This document shows positions 19,689 to 27,975 of a stretch of DNA of 64,000 bases, one piece after another. The DNA comes from Anaeromyxobacter oryzae. Lineage in GTDB: Bacteria > Myxococcota > Myxococcia > Myxococcales > Anaeromyxobacteraceae. Position 1 is the first letter of the stretch. Each line of letters begins with the position of its first letter. The stretch covers positions 434,001-498,000 of the forward strand of contig NZ_AP025591.1 in NCBI RefSeq assembly GCF_023169945.1. The letters are read 5' to 3'. Position numbers and translations under genes: made by a program. The notes beneath the pieces were generated by a model. It was not told the DNA's origin and made no database searches. It saw only the letters and a program-made list of their open reading frames with translations.

Positions 19689-21215
19689 GTGGACCTCGGA
19701 CCTCCGGCCTGGGTGCACGACGCGGTGTTCTACGCCGTGAACCCCGACCGGTTCGCGCGCGATCCCGAGCCGAGCCCGCACCCGTGGGACGACGGCGCGC
19801 TCGAGCCGTGGGACGCTCCGCCGGCGCACCGGGCCTACAAGGGCGGGACGCTGCGCGGTCTCGCGGCGCGCCTCGACCATCTGCTCGCGCTCGGCGTGGA
19901 CGCCCTGTACCTCACGCCGATCTGGCCGTCCACGACGCATCACCGGTACAAGCCGATCGACCACCTCCGCGTCGAGCCGCTGCTCGGCGGCGACGCGGCG
20001 TTCGACGCGCTGCTCGCGGCGGCGCACGCGCGCGGCCTGCGGGTCGTGCTCGACGGCGTGTTCAACCACGTCGGCCTCGGGTTCCCGCCCTTCCTCGACG
20101 TGCTGGAGTACGGCGAGCGGTCTCCGTGGCGCCGGTGGTTCCGGATCGCGGGCTGGCCGCTCTCGCCCTTCGATCCGTCGCGCCCCGCGAACTACGCCTG
20201 CTGGAACGGGAACCGCACCATGCCGGAGCTGGCGCACGACCACCCGCCGGTGCGCGAGCACGTCCTCTCGGTGGTCGAGCACTGGCTCCGGCGCGGCGTG
20301 GACGGATGGCGGTTCGACGCGCCCGCGGGCGTCGGCGACGTCGCGTTCTGGCGCGAGCTGCGCCGGCGCGCCCGTGCCGTCCGCGCGGACGCGTACCTCC
20401 TCGGCGAGTGCTGGACGGACGCCTCGGCGTGGCTCGACGGCACGCAGTGGGACGGCGCCACCAACTACCCGCTCATGGGCGCCATCCACCGCTTCGCGGC
20501 CGGCGCACGGATCCGGCCGGAGCACCTCGTCCCCGGCACCCCGCCCCAGGTCCCGCTCGACGCGGCGGGGTTCGCGCGCGAGGTGGAGGGGCTCGTCGCG
20601 CGCCATCCCTGGCCCATCCCGCTCGCGCAGCTCGACTTCCTCGGCACCCACGACACCGCGCGCTTCCTCACGGTCGCGGGCGGCGACCGCGCGAGCGTCG
20701 AGCTCGGGGCGCTGCTCCTCTTCACGCTGCCCGGGGCGCCGTGCCTGTACGCGGGCGACGAGGTCGGGATGCAGGGCGGCCTCCCGCCGGCGTCGCGCGG
20801 TGGCTACCCGTCGCACGAGCGCTGGGACCTCGCCCTCCTCGACCTGCACCGCCGCCTCGCCGCCGTGCGCCGCGCGAACGCCCCGCTCCGCCGCGGAACG
20901 CTTCGGCCCCTCCACGCGGCCGGCGACCTCCTCGTGTTCGAGCGCGTCGCCGGTGGCGAGACGGTGATCGTCGCCGTCAACGCCGGCACGGCGGCCGCTC
21001 GCGCGAGCGTGCCCCTCCCGCGGGCGGCGCCGCCGTGCCTGCTGGAGGTGGGCGCGGCGGGCGCGCGCGCATCGGGCGGAGCCGGCGCGCCGCTCGAGGT
21101 CGTCGTGCCCGGGCGGTCGGGCGTCGTGCTCGGGGCCTGCCGGCCCGCGAATCTCCACGGTGCCTTCGCCACGAGCTCGAGCTCCGCCGAGTCCACGTCG
21201 GAGACGAGGGCGTAG
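19689..21215 (+). CDS. GH13 alpha-amylase family glycosidase
   Basis: A 508-residue cytoplasmic enzyme (no signal peptide) acting on alpha-glucans such as maltodextrin or cyclodextrin. It opens with WVHDAVFYAVNPDRFARD, typical of the maltogenic/neopullulanase-like branch. Conserved regions are DGVFNH (residues 122-127), GWRFDAP with the nucleophile D210, LLGECW with the acid E240, and FLGTHDTARF with HD at 321-322. A C-terminal beta domain follows from about residue 420, ending in a serine-rich tail. It starts with GTG just after the PfkB kinase gene. Confidence 0.92.
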   Translation: MDLGPPAWVHDAVFYAVNPDRFARDPEPSPHPWDDGALEPWDAPPAHRAYKGGTLRGLAARLDHLLALGVDALYLTPIWPSTTHHRYKPIDHLRVEPLLGGDAAFDALLAAAHARGLRVVLDGVFNHVGLGFPPFLDVLEYGERSPWRRWFRIAGWPLSPFDPSRPANYACWNGNRTMPELAHDHPPVREHVLSVVEHWLRRGVDGWRFDAPAGVGDVAFWRELRRRARAVRADAYLLGECWTDASAWLDGTQWDGATNYPLMGAIHRFAAGARIRPEHLVPGTPPQVPLDAAGFAREVEGLVARHPWPIPLAQLDFLGTHDTARFLTVAGGDRASVELGALLLFTLPGAPCLYAGDEVGMQGGLPPASRGGYPSHERWDLALLDLHRRLAAVRRANAPLRRGTLRPLHAAGDLLVFERVAGGETVIVAVNAGTAAARASVPLPRAAPPCLLEVGAAGARASGGAGAPLEVVVPGRSGVVLGACRPANLHGAFATSSSSAESTSETRA

Positions 21216-21349
21216 CCGCACGCCGCCTCGCCAGGATCGAGTGGAGCCCGCGGGCGGCGGTTCCGGCGCGGTCCATCGGGGGCGCGCCGGAACCGTCGGC
21301 GCGGTTCGGCGTCCGCCACGTCGACGACCCGACGAAGGGAGACACGCAA

Positions 21350-21700
21350 ATGATCCCCACCCGAACCGCATCGAGGATCCGGACGCTGGCCGTGGCAGCC
21401 TGCGCCGGCCTCCTGATCGCCGCCGCCGGCGACGCCGGCCCCGGCCAGGCCTCGCCGCGCGAGGTCCGCATCTCCGCGCACCGCTACCTGCCCCAGACCG
21501 TCACCGTCCCGCGCGGCGCCACGGTGCGCTGGGTGAACGAGGACGACGATCCGCACACCGTCACGTCCGACGGCGGCGCGTTCGCCTCGCGCGGGATCGA
21601 CACGAGCGAGACGTACACCTTCACCTTCGACGCGCCGGGCTCGTTCCCGTACCACTGCGCGCTCCACCCGACGATGACCGGCACGGTCGTGGTGCAGTGA
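21350..21700 (+). CDS. Exported cupredoxin (plastocyanin/azurin-like)
   Basis: A small blue-copper protein of 116 residues. A signal peptide covers about the first 25-35 residues (TLAVAACAGLLIAAAG). The type-1 copper ligands are all visible: H69 in DDPHTV, then C103, H106 and M109 in YHCALHPTM. Proteins of this length carry electrons in the periplasm. A GAAGGGAG ribosome site precedes the ATG. The metallophosphoesterase gene follows after ten bases. Confidence 0.92.
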   Translation: MIPTRTASRIRTLAVAACAGLLIAAAGDAGPGQASPREVRISAHRYLPQTVTVPRGATVRWVNEDDDPHTVTSDGGAFASRGIDTSETYTFTFDAPGSFPYHCALHPTMTGTVVVQ

Positions 21701-21710
21701 GGAGGCGGCC

Positions 21711-22643
21711 ATGAGCGACGAGCGGGGTCACGGACGCAGGACGTTCCTCCGGTGCATGGCGTGGGCGGGGACGGGGGTCGTGTGGACGCTGGAGGGCGGC
21801 CTGCTCCGGTCGCGGGCCCTCGCGGACGAGCAGGCTCCCCCGCTCGCGCGCGATGCGTTCCGGTTCGTCCAGATCAGCGATACGCACGTGGGGTTCAAGG
21901 GGGAGGCCAACCCCGAGGCGATGGCGAGCTTCGGGCAGGCCATCGCGCGGATCCGGGAGGTGGCGCCCGCGCCGGCCCTCCTGCTGCACACCGGCGACCT
22001 CTCGCACGCGCAGAAGGCGGGGGCGTTCGACCTCGTCGCGGAGCGGCTCAAGGAGGTGCGCGCCGGCGAGACCTTCTTCACGCCCGGCGAGCACGATGTC
22101 TTCGTCGACGGCGGCAAGGAGTTCTTCGCGCGCTTCGGCCGGGGCACCACCGGCCAGGGCTGGCGCAGCTTCGACCTCGCCGGCGTGCACTTCGTCGGCC
22201 TCGTGAACGTGCTCTCGTACAAGGGCGAGGGGCTCGGGATCCTCGGCGCCGACCAGCTCGCCTGGCTGCGCGGCGACCTCGAGGGCGTCGCGGCGAGCAC
22301 GCCCGTGGTGGTGTACGCGCACGTGCCGCTCTGGTCGGTCTACCCCGCGTGGGGCTGGACCACCGCCGACGGGGAGCAGGCGCTCGCGCTCCTCCGGCGC
22401 TTCGGCTCGGTGACGGTCCTCAACGGTCACATCCACCAGATCCTCCAGAAGGTCGAGGGGCAGATCACGTTCCACACCGCGGCCTCCACGGCCTTTCCGC
22501 AGCCCGCGCCGGGCACGGCGCCCGCGCCCGGCCCGATGAAGGTCCCTGCCGAGCGGCTCGGGAAGGTGCTCGGCGTCCGGACGGTCACGTACGTGCCCCG
22601 GACCGGCCCGCTGGCCGTGGTCGATCACCCGCTGGTCCGGTAG
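21711..22643 (+). CDS. Tat-exported metallophosphoesterase
   Basis: A 310-residue calcineurin-like hydrolase. The N-terminus RRTFLRCMAWAGTG is a twin-arginine signal. Dimetal motifs in order: ISDTHVGF (DxH), HTGDLSHA (GD), PGEHDVF (in place of the usual GNHD), YAHVPLW and LNGHIHQ. The GEHD substitution removes the usual asparagine of the active site. Co-transcribed with the cupredoxin; the substrate is unknown. It converges on the IPT-domain gene. Confidence 0.88.
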   Translation: MSDERGHGRRTFLRCMAWAGTGVVWTLEGGLLRSRALADEQAPPLARDAFRFVQISDTHVGFKGEANPEAMASFGQAIARIREVAPAPALLLHTGDLSHAQKAGAFDLVAERLKEVRAGETFFTPGEHDVFVDGGKEFFARFGRGTTGQGWRSFDLAGVHFVGLVNVLSYKGEGLGILGADQLAWLRGDLEGVAASTPVVVYAHVPLWSVYPAWGWTTADGEQALALLRRFGSVTVLNGHIHQILQKVEGQITFHTAASTAFPQPAPGTAPAPGPMKVPAERLGKVLGVRTVTYVPRTGPLAVVDHPLVR

Positions 22644-22682
22644 GTCGCGCGTCGCCGCCGCGCCGTAGGACCGGTCCCACAC

Positions 22683-23066
22683 CTAGGGCGCGGCCGCCAC
22701 GTACCGGTAGCTCCAGCCCCTGGACCCGGTCCTGCCGTCCGGGTTGGTCACGGACACCAGGACGCGGCCCGGCGGGTGCGGGCCCGTCACCGCGACCAGC
22801 TTCCCGGGGCCCACCGCCTCGACGCCCGTCGCCGCGACGCCGCCGACCTTCACGATCGCGCCCGGGGCGAGGTTGAAGCCCGTGATGGTGATCCGGGTGC
22901 CGCCGGTCGAGGGACCCGACCGCGGCTCGACGCGCGAGATCATGGGCGACGGCGGCTCTGCGCCCGAGGGGTGCCCGTGTCCGCCCAGCGCGCGCGCCGG
23001 TGCGGCGAGGGCAAGGATGGCAGCGGCGGCGCTCGCGAACGAACGGACGGACCACGCGGTGGACAC
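22683..23066 (-). CDS. Small secreted IPT/TIG-domain protein
   Basis: A 127-residue protein with a signal peptide (about residues 1-27, SFASAAAAILALAAPARA) followed by one IPT/TIG immunoglobulin-like domain: SRVEPRSGPSTGGTRITITG is the classic beginning. A histidine-rich spot GGHGH lies just after the signal. It may be a surface or periplasmic binding module. The GTG at 23066 is preceded by GAGG. It runs opposite to the K+ channel gene, sharing a 98-base divergent region. Confidence 0.8.
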   Translation of the reverse strand: MSTAWSVRSFASAAAAILALAAPARALGGHGHPSGAEPPSPMISRVEPRSGPSTGGTRITITGFNLAPGAIVKVGGVAATGVEAVGPGKLVAVTGPHPPGRVLVSVTNPDGRTGSRGWSYRYVAAAP

Positions 23067-23164
23067 GGACCTCGTCTAGCTCCCGCCGGCCGCGGTCGCA
23101 CGCCGGCCGCGGCCCTCGACGGCGTGCGGCACGCCCGGCCGTGCACCCGCGCCGCCTGGCCGCC

Positions 23165-24076
23165 ATGACTCCGCCCATGCGCGTCTTCGACCATCGGGAG
23201 GTCTACCGGGCGGAGGGCTACGAGGTCCGCGTGGTCGGCGGTCCGCCCTTCAACCTCCGGGACCTGTACCACGGCCTGCTGCGCGTGCCGGGGTGGGCCG
23301 CGCTCGGCTTCATCGTCGTCGCGTACCTCGCGCTCAACACGCTCTTCGCCGGGCTGTACCTCGCGACGGGGGGCATCGCGAACGCCGCCCCCGGCTCGTT
23401 CCTCGACGCGTTCTTCTTCAGCATCCAGACCATGGGCACCATCGGGTACGGCGCGATGTACCCGGTCACGCGCGCGGCGAACGCGCTCGTCGTCGCCGAG
23501 TCGGTCGCCGGGCTCGTGGCGACCGCGCTCGCGACCGGGCTCGTGTTCGCGCGCTTCTCGCAGACGCGGGCGCGGGTCGCGTTCTCCTCCCGCGTGGCGT
23601 TCGGTCCGCTCGACGGGACGCCGACGGTGATGTTCCGCGTCGGCAACGAGCGGCGCGGCCGGATCGTCGACGTCGCCTTCCGGCTCACGCTCTCCCGCAC
23701 GACCCGCACGCCCGAGGGCGTCGCCATCTACCGCTACCTGGACCTGCCGCTCGTCCGGTCGCGGGCGCCGTCGCTCTCCCGGGCCTGGCTGGTCCTGCAC
23801 CGGGTCGGCCCGGGCAGCCCGCTCCTGGGGGAGACGCCGGCGTCGCTCGCGGCCGGCGAGGTCGAGCTCACGCTCGAGGTGAACGGGGTCGACGAGGTGT
23901 CCGGCCAGCACGTGCACGCGCAGCGGACGTGGCTGGCCCCGGCGATCGCCTGGGGCGCGCGCCTCGCGGACGTGCTGTCGGAGACCGAGGACGGGAACCT
24001 GCTGTTCGACCTCCGGCGGTTCCACGAGGTCACGCCCACGCAGCCGGCGCCGGGCTTCCCGTACGGCGAGGCGTGA
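23165..24076 (+). CDS. Inward-rectifier K+ channel (KirBac type)
   Basis: A 303-residue two-transmembrane potassium channel. Helix 1 is about residues 40-62 (WAALGFIVVAYLALNTLF), the pore loop ends in the selectivity filter TMGTIGYG, helix 2 is about residues 100-125, and the rest is the cytoplasmic immunoglobulin-like domain (MFRVGNERRGRIVDVAF). The order and length match KirBac. A second ATG ten bases downstream is out-competed by the first on length only; either gives the same domains. Confidence 0.93.
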   Translation: MTPPMRVFDHREVYRAEGYEVRVVGGPPFNLRDLYHGLLRVPGWAALGFIVVAYLALNTLFAGLYLATGGIANAAPGSFLDAFFFSIQTMGTIGYGAMYPVTRAANALVVAESVAGLVATALATGLVFARFSQTRARVAFSSRVAFGPLDGTPTVMFRVGNERRGRIVDVAFRLTLSRTTRTPEGVAIYRYLDLPLVRSRAPSLSRAWLVLHRVGPGSPLLGETPASLAAGEVELTLEVNGVDEVSGQHVHAQRTWLAPAIAWGARLADVLSETEDGNLLFDLRRFHEVTPTQPAPGFPYGEA

Positions 24077-24246
24077 GCCGGGTCCTGGGGCGGCGTCAAA
24101 CATCGCTGACCCCCGTGCCGGCCCCATCACGCTCCGTGACGGTCGCGTGTGTTCGAGTCACTCCGCAAGGCCTCGCCTCCAGGGCCTCGCGCGTCGATGA
24201 CCATGTGCGCAACTGGATCGTCGCCAGCTCACGCAGGAGTCGAGTC

Positions 24247-26319
24247 ATGCAGCGTCGGCAATTCCTGAAATGGACGGTGCTCGGCGGGGCCGCGGTCGCG
24301 GTCTTCCCCAGGTTCGCCTGGGCGTACTCGCAGAGCCCGCGGAACCTCCGCAAGTTCATCCAGGCGCTGCCCGGGCTCGGGCCGGCCGGGATCCCCGTCG
24401 CGACGCCGGACACGACGACGTTCCCGGGCGCCGACCATTACCGGCTCGAGGCGGCCGAGTTCGAGCAGTCGTTCCATCCCGACCTGCCGCCCTCGCGCCT
24501 GTGGGGCTATGCGGACGTCACCGCTGGCCAGTCCCCCAACCACCGTTATCTCGGCGGCGTCATCGTCGCGAAGCAGGGTCGGCCGGTCCGCCTGACCCTG
24601 TTCAATCGCCTCCCCAGCGGGCATCCGCTCCCGGTCGACACGACCATCCCCGGGGCGGAGGGACCGAAGAACCGGATCACCGCGCACCTGCACGGCGGGT
24701 TCGTGCCCTGGACGAGCGACGGCGGGCCGTTCTCGTGGTTCACGCCCGAGGGCGCGCACGGCGAGAGCTTCCTGAACGCCGGGCCGGTCCCGGGCTCCGC
24801 GGCCTATTACTACCCGAACGATCAGAGCGCGCGGCTCGTCTGGTACCACGACCATGCCCTGGGCACGACCCGGCTCAACGCCTACGCCGGCCTCGCCAGC
24901 GCGTACATCCTGCGGGACGACGTCGAGCTCGGACTGATCGACGCGAGCTTCATTCCCTCGCGGGAGATCCCGCTCATCATCCAGGAGAAGTCGTTCGTCG
25001 ACGGGAGCGATCCCAACTACGTCTTCGGCCGACGCGGAGATCTCTGGTACCCATACCGCTACGAGAAGGCCTCCGATCCGACCGGACGGTGGGATTACGG
25101 CCCCGACGACGACCCACCGGGCGCCGTCAGCGGGCCCCTACCCATCCCGTCGGTGGTGCCCGAGTTCTTCGGCGACACGAGCATGGTCAATGGCGCGGCC
25201 TACCCGTACCTCGAGGTGGAGCCGAGACACTACCGGTTCCGGATCCTGAACGGCTCGAACGCGCGCTTCCTGAACCTGCAGCTCTATTACTCGGACGCGA
25301 GCGGGAGCGAGGCCGATCTCTCGAGGGCAGGGCCGGCCTTCGTGCAGATCGGCACCGAGGGCGGCTTCCTGCCTTTCCCGGTCCTCCTGAACGATCCTCC
25401 CCAGCAGATCACCTTCGACGAGAACGGGAACGCGAACCGGTACACGCTGCTCCTCGGGCCCGCCGAGCGCGCGGACGTCATCATCGACTTCTCCGACGTC
25501 CCGCTCGGCGCGAAGCTTATCCTCTACTCCGACGCGCCGGCGCCCTTCCCGTCCGGAGATCCGCGCAACGACTACTTCACCGGCGACGCGGACCAGACCG
25601 CCATCGGAGGCGCCCCGAGCACGCCGCTCGGACAGGGCCCCAACACGCGCACGCTCCTGCAGTTCCGGGTGGTGCCGCGGGTCGGGAGCGCCGACCCGAG
25701 GACGCTCGATGTCCTCCGCGCCAACGCGATGCGCGGCGCGTCGGAGGACCACAGCCGCGGCGGAGGATCGATCTTGCCGCGCATCGAGAAGCTCTCCCCG
25801 CGCGGCGCCCGGGTCCGCAACCTGACGCTGAACGAGGACTTCGACGACCTCGGCCGGCTGATCCAGCGGCTCGGCACGGCCGAGCAGGCAGGGCTCGACA
25901 CCCAGGGCCTCCCGACGTGGGGCCGGAACTACTCCGCCCCTGCCACGGAGAACCCGACGGCGGGCTCCGTCGAGGTCTGGAACGTCTTCAACCTCACCGG
26001 CGACACGCACCCCATCCACTTCCACCTCGTCAACGTGCAGATCCTCTCGCGTCGCCCGTTCGATCCGGAGCTCTGGGACGGCACCCCGACCTTCACCGGC
26101 CCGGCGCGCGGTCCGGACGCGAACGAGCGCGGCTTCAAGGAGACCGTGCGGATGAACCCGGGCGAGTGCACCACCGTGATCATGCGATTCGATCTCCCGG
26201 ACGTCCCCTTCTCGGTGCCCCCGAGCCCGCGCACCGGGGGCCACGAGTACGTGTGGCACTGCCACATCCTCGAGCACGAGGAGCACGACATGATGCGGCC
26301 GCTCATCGTCGAGTCGTGA
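24247..26319 (+). CDS. Tat-exported multicopper oxidase
   Basis: A three-cupredoxin oxidase of 690 residues. RRQFLKWTVLGG is a Tat signal, ending near FAWA. The four copper clusters' histidines are in HLHGG (about residue 146), WYHDHALG (about 199), THPIHFH (about 588) and [18 protein letters not shown] (about 670), the last with the type-1 Cys and Met. This layout matches the CotA/bilirubin-oxidase-like group that includes manganese and phenol oxidases and the Geobacter OmpB type. It is a paralogue of the larger oxidase at 34165-37968. It appears to be transcribed alone; the 170 bases ahead hold no clear promoter. Confidence 0.93.
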   Translation: MQRRQFLKWTVLGGAAVAVFPRFAWAYSQSPRNLRKFIQALPGLGPAGIPVATPDTTTFPGADHYRLEAAEFEQSFHPDLPPSRLWGYADVTAGQSPNHRYLGGVIVAKQGRPVRLTLFNRLPSGHPLPVDTTIPGAEGPKNRITAHLHGGFVPWTSDGGPFSWFTPEGAHGESFLNAGPVPGSAAYYYPNDQSARLVWYHDHALGTTRLNAYAGLASAYILRDDVELGLIDASFIPSREIPLIIQEKSFVDGSDPNYVFGRRGDLWYPYRYEKASDPTGRWDYGPDDDPPGAVSGPLPIPSVVPEFFGDTSMVNGAAYPYLEVEPRHYRFRILNGSNARFLNLQLYYSDASGSEADLSRAGPAFVQIGTEGGFLPFPVLLNDPPQQITFDENGNANRYTLLLGPAERADVIIDFSDVPLGAKLILYSDAPAPFPSGDPRNDYFTGDADQTAIGGAPSTPLGQGPNTRTLLQFRVVPRVGSADPRTLDVLRANAMRGASEDHSRGGGSILPRIEKLSPRGARVRNLTLNEDFDDLGRLIQRLGTAEQAGLDTQGLPTWGRNYSAPATENPTAGSVEVWNVFNLTGDTHPIHFHLVNVQILSRRPFDPELWDGTPTFTGPARGPDANERGFKETVRMNPGECTTVIMRFDLPDVPFSVPPSPRTGGHEYVWHCHILEHEEHDMMRPLIVES

Positions 26320-26403
26320 TCGCGCGCCCCCGCGGTGCGAGCCCCCCTCGAGCGCTTTTCGTGGCGGGCGCCGGCCGCGGCGGGCATTCGACTCCCGACG
26401 CGC

Positions 26404-27954
26404 ATGCCCGATCTGTTCGTCTCGAACGGCGCCCGCGCGGGGACGGTGTTCTTCCTCGAGCACGACCCGACGATCGTCGGGCGCGCGGAGACCTGCGACG
26501 CGGCCATCCCGGACTCGTGGATCTCCAGCCGGCACTGCCGGTTCGAGCGGCGCGGGGCCGAGTGGTGGATCGTCGACCTCGGTAGCCGGAACGGGACGTA
26601 CCTGGATGGCCGGCGGATCAGCGAGGCGCCCGTCCGGGACGGATCGCGCGTCTGTCTGGGCCAGACCGAGGCGGTGATCCGGAACGCGGCGCAGGAAGGC
26701 CGCGCGCGCGGCGGCGTCCCCCGGAACGCCACCGCGGTCCGCTTCCTCGCGGACGTCGCGCGGGAGATCGGCGGCAAGGCGGCCACCGCGGCTGCCGGGT
26801 CGGCGCGACGCCAGGTCGCCGTGCTGAACGCCATCGGCAGGGCGCTCGTGGAGGCCTCGTCCCTCGAGGACAGCCTCTCCCATCTGCTCCGGGCGGTGGC
26901 GTCGGAGGCGCGCGCCGAGCGCTCGACGCTCCTGCTCATGGACGAGACCGGCGCCATGGTGCCCCGGGCGCACGAGCCGCCGGGTGCGCCGCCGCGGCTG
27001 TCGACCACGATCGTCTCCGCCGCGGTCCGGGCGCGCGCCGGCCTGCTGGTGCTCGACGCGCAGCAGGACGAGCGGTTCGCGACGAGCCAGTCGGTCGTCT
27101 TCGCCGGGATCCGCTCCTGCGCGTGCGTGCCGATCTGGGCCGAGAACCGGATCCTCGGCGCCCTCGTGCTCGACCGCGCGGTCGTCGAGCCGTTCACCGC
27201 GGACGACCTCGAGCTCGTGACGGTCGCCGCGTACCAGGCGGCGCTCGCCATCGAGCGGGCGCGGAACCTGGAGCGCGCCCGCGCCGCGGATCTCCAGCGC
27301 TCGAAGCTGCTCCGGCACTTCTCTCCCGCCGTCGCCGAAGCGATCCTCGCCCACGAGGGGCAGGAGGACGATCCGCTCGGCTCGTCCGTCCGCGAGGAGG
27401 TGACCGTGCTGTTCTCGGACATCCGCGGCTTCACCGAGCTCACGGAGCGGCTGCCGGTGCCGGAGCTGACCGAGCTGCTCCGGGCGTACTTCCGGGAGAT
27501 GACGCGCGCGGTGTTCGCGGAGAGGGGCACGCTCGACAAGTTCATCGGGGACGGCCTGATGGCGATCTTCGGCGCGCCGGTGCCGGACCCGGAGGGCGCG
27601 GACCACGCCGTCCGCTGCGCGTGCCGCATGCTCGAGCGCCTCGCGGACCTGAACACCCGGCTCTCCCCGGATCGACGCCTCGCGATCCGCATCGGGGTGA
27701 ACACGGGGCGCGTCGCCGCCGGCACGTTCGGCTCTCCCGAGCGGATGGAGTACACGGTCCTCGGAGACACCGTGAACGTCGCCTCGCGGCTCGAGAGCAT
27801 CGCGGAACCCGGGACGGTGTACGTCGGCCCCACCACGTTCGAGCGCACGCGCGGGTCGTTCGGCTATTGCGCGCTCGGGGCGCGAGCGCTCCGCGGGAGG
27901 GCCTCGCCGGTGGAGGTGTATCGCCTCGAGTGGTCGCCGGACGCCGCGCGCTGA
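26404..27954 (+). CDS. FHA-GAF-class III adenylate cyclase
   Basis: A 516-residue signalling enzyme. Residues 1-90 form an FHA phosphothreonine-binding domain (SSRHCRF and GSRNGTYLDG). A GAF sensor domain follows at about 140-300. The cyclase domain starts at VTVLFSDIRGFTELTE: metal-binding aspartates are in FSDIRG and IGDG, the adenine-specifying lysine in LDKFIGDG and the partner aspartate in LGDTVNVASRLE, so cAMP is the expected product. A patatin phospholipase with a cyclic-nucleotide domain lies tail to tail with it. I chose the ATG at 26404; the frame is open 23 codons further up. Confidence 0.92.
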   Translation: MPDLFVSNGARAGTVFFLEHDPTIVGRAETCDAAIPDSWISSRHCRFERRGAEWWIVDLGSRNGTYLDGRRISEAPVRDGSRVCLGQTEAVIRNAAQEGRARGGVPRNATAVRFLADVAREIGGKAATAAAGSARRQVAVLNAIGRALVEASSLEDSLSHLLRAVASEARAERSTLLLMDETGAMVPRAHEPPGAPPRLSTTIVSAAVRARAGLLVLDAQQDERFATSQSVVFAGIRSCACVPIWAENRILGALVLDRAVVEPFTADDLELVTVAAYQAALAIERARNLERARAADLQRSKLLRHFSPAVAEAILAHEGQEDDPLGSSVREEVTVLFSDIRGFTELTERLPVPELTELLRAYFREMTRAVFAERGTLDKFIGDGLMAIFGAPVPDPEGADHAVRCACRMLERLADLNTRLSPDRRLAIRIGVNTGRVAAGTFGSPERMEYTVLGDTVNVASRLESIAEPGTVYVGPTTFERTRGSFGYCALGARALRGRASPVEVYRLEWSPDAAR

Positions 27955-27975
27955 GAGCGGCGCCGCACGCTCTCA
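27952..27975. terminator. Hairpin formed by the two convergent stop codons
   Basis: TGAGAGC at 27952-27958 and GCTCTCA at 27969-27975 form a perfect 7-bp stem with a 10-base loop. Each arm contains the stop codon of one of the converging genes. It may act as a weak two-way terminator. Confidence 0.4.
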
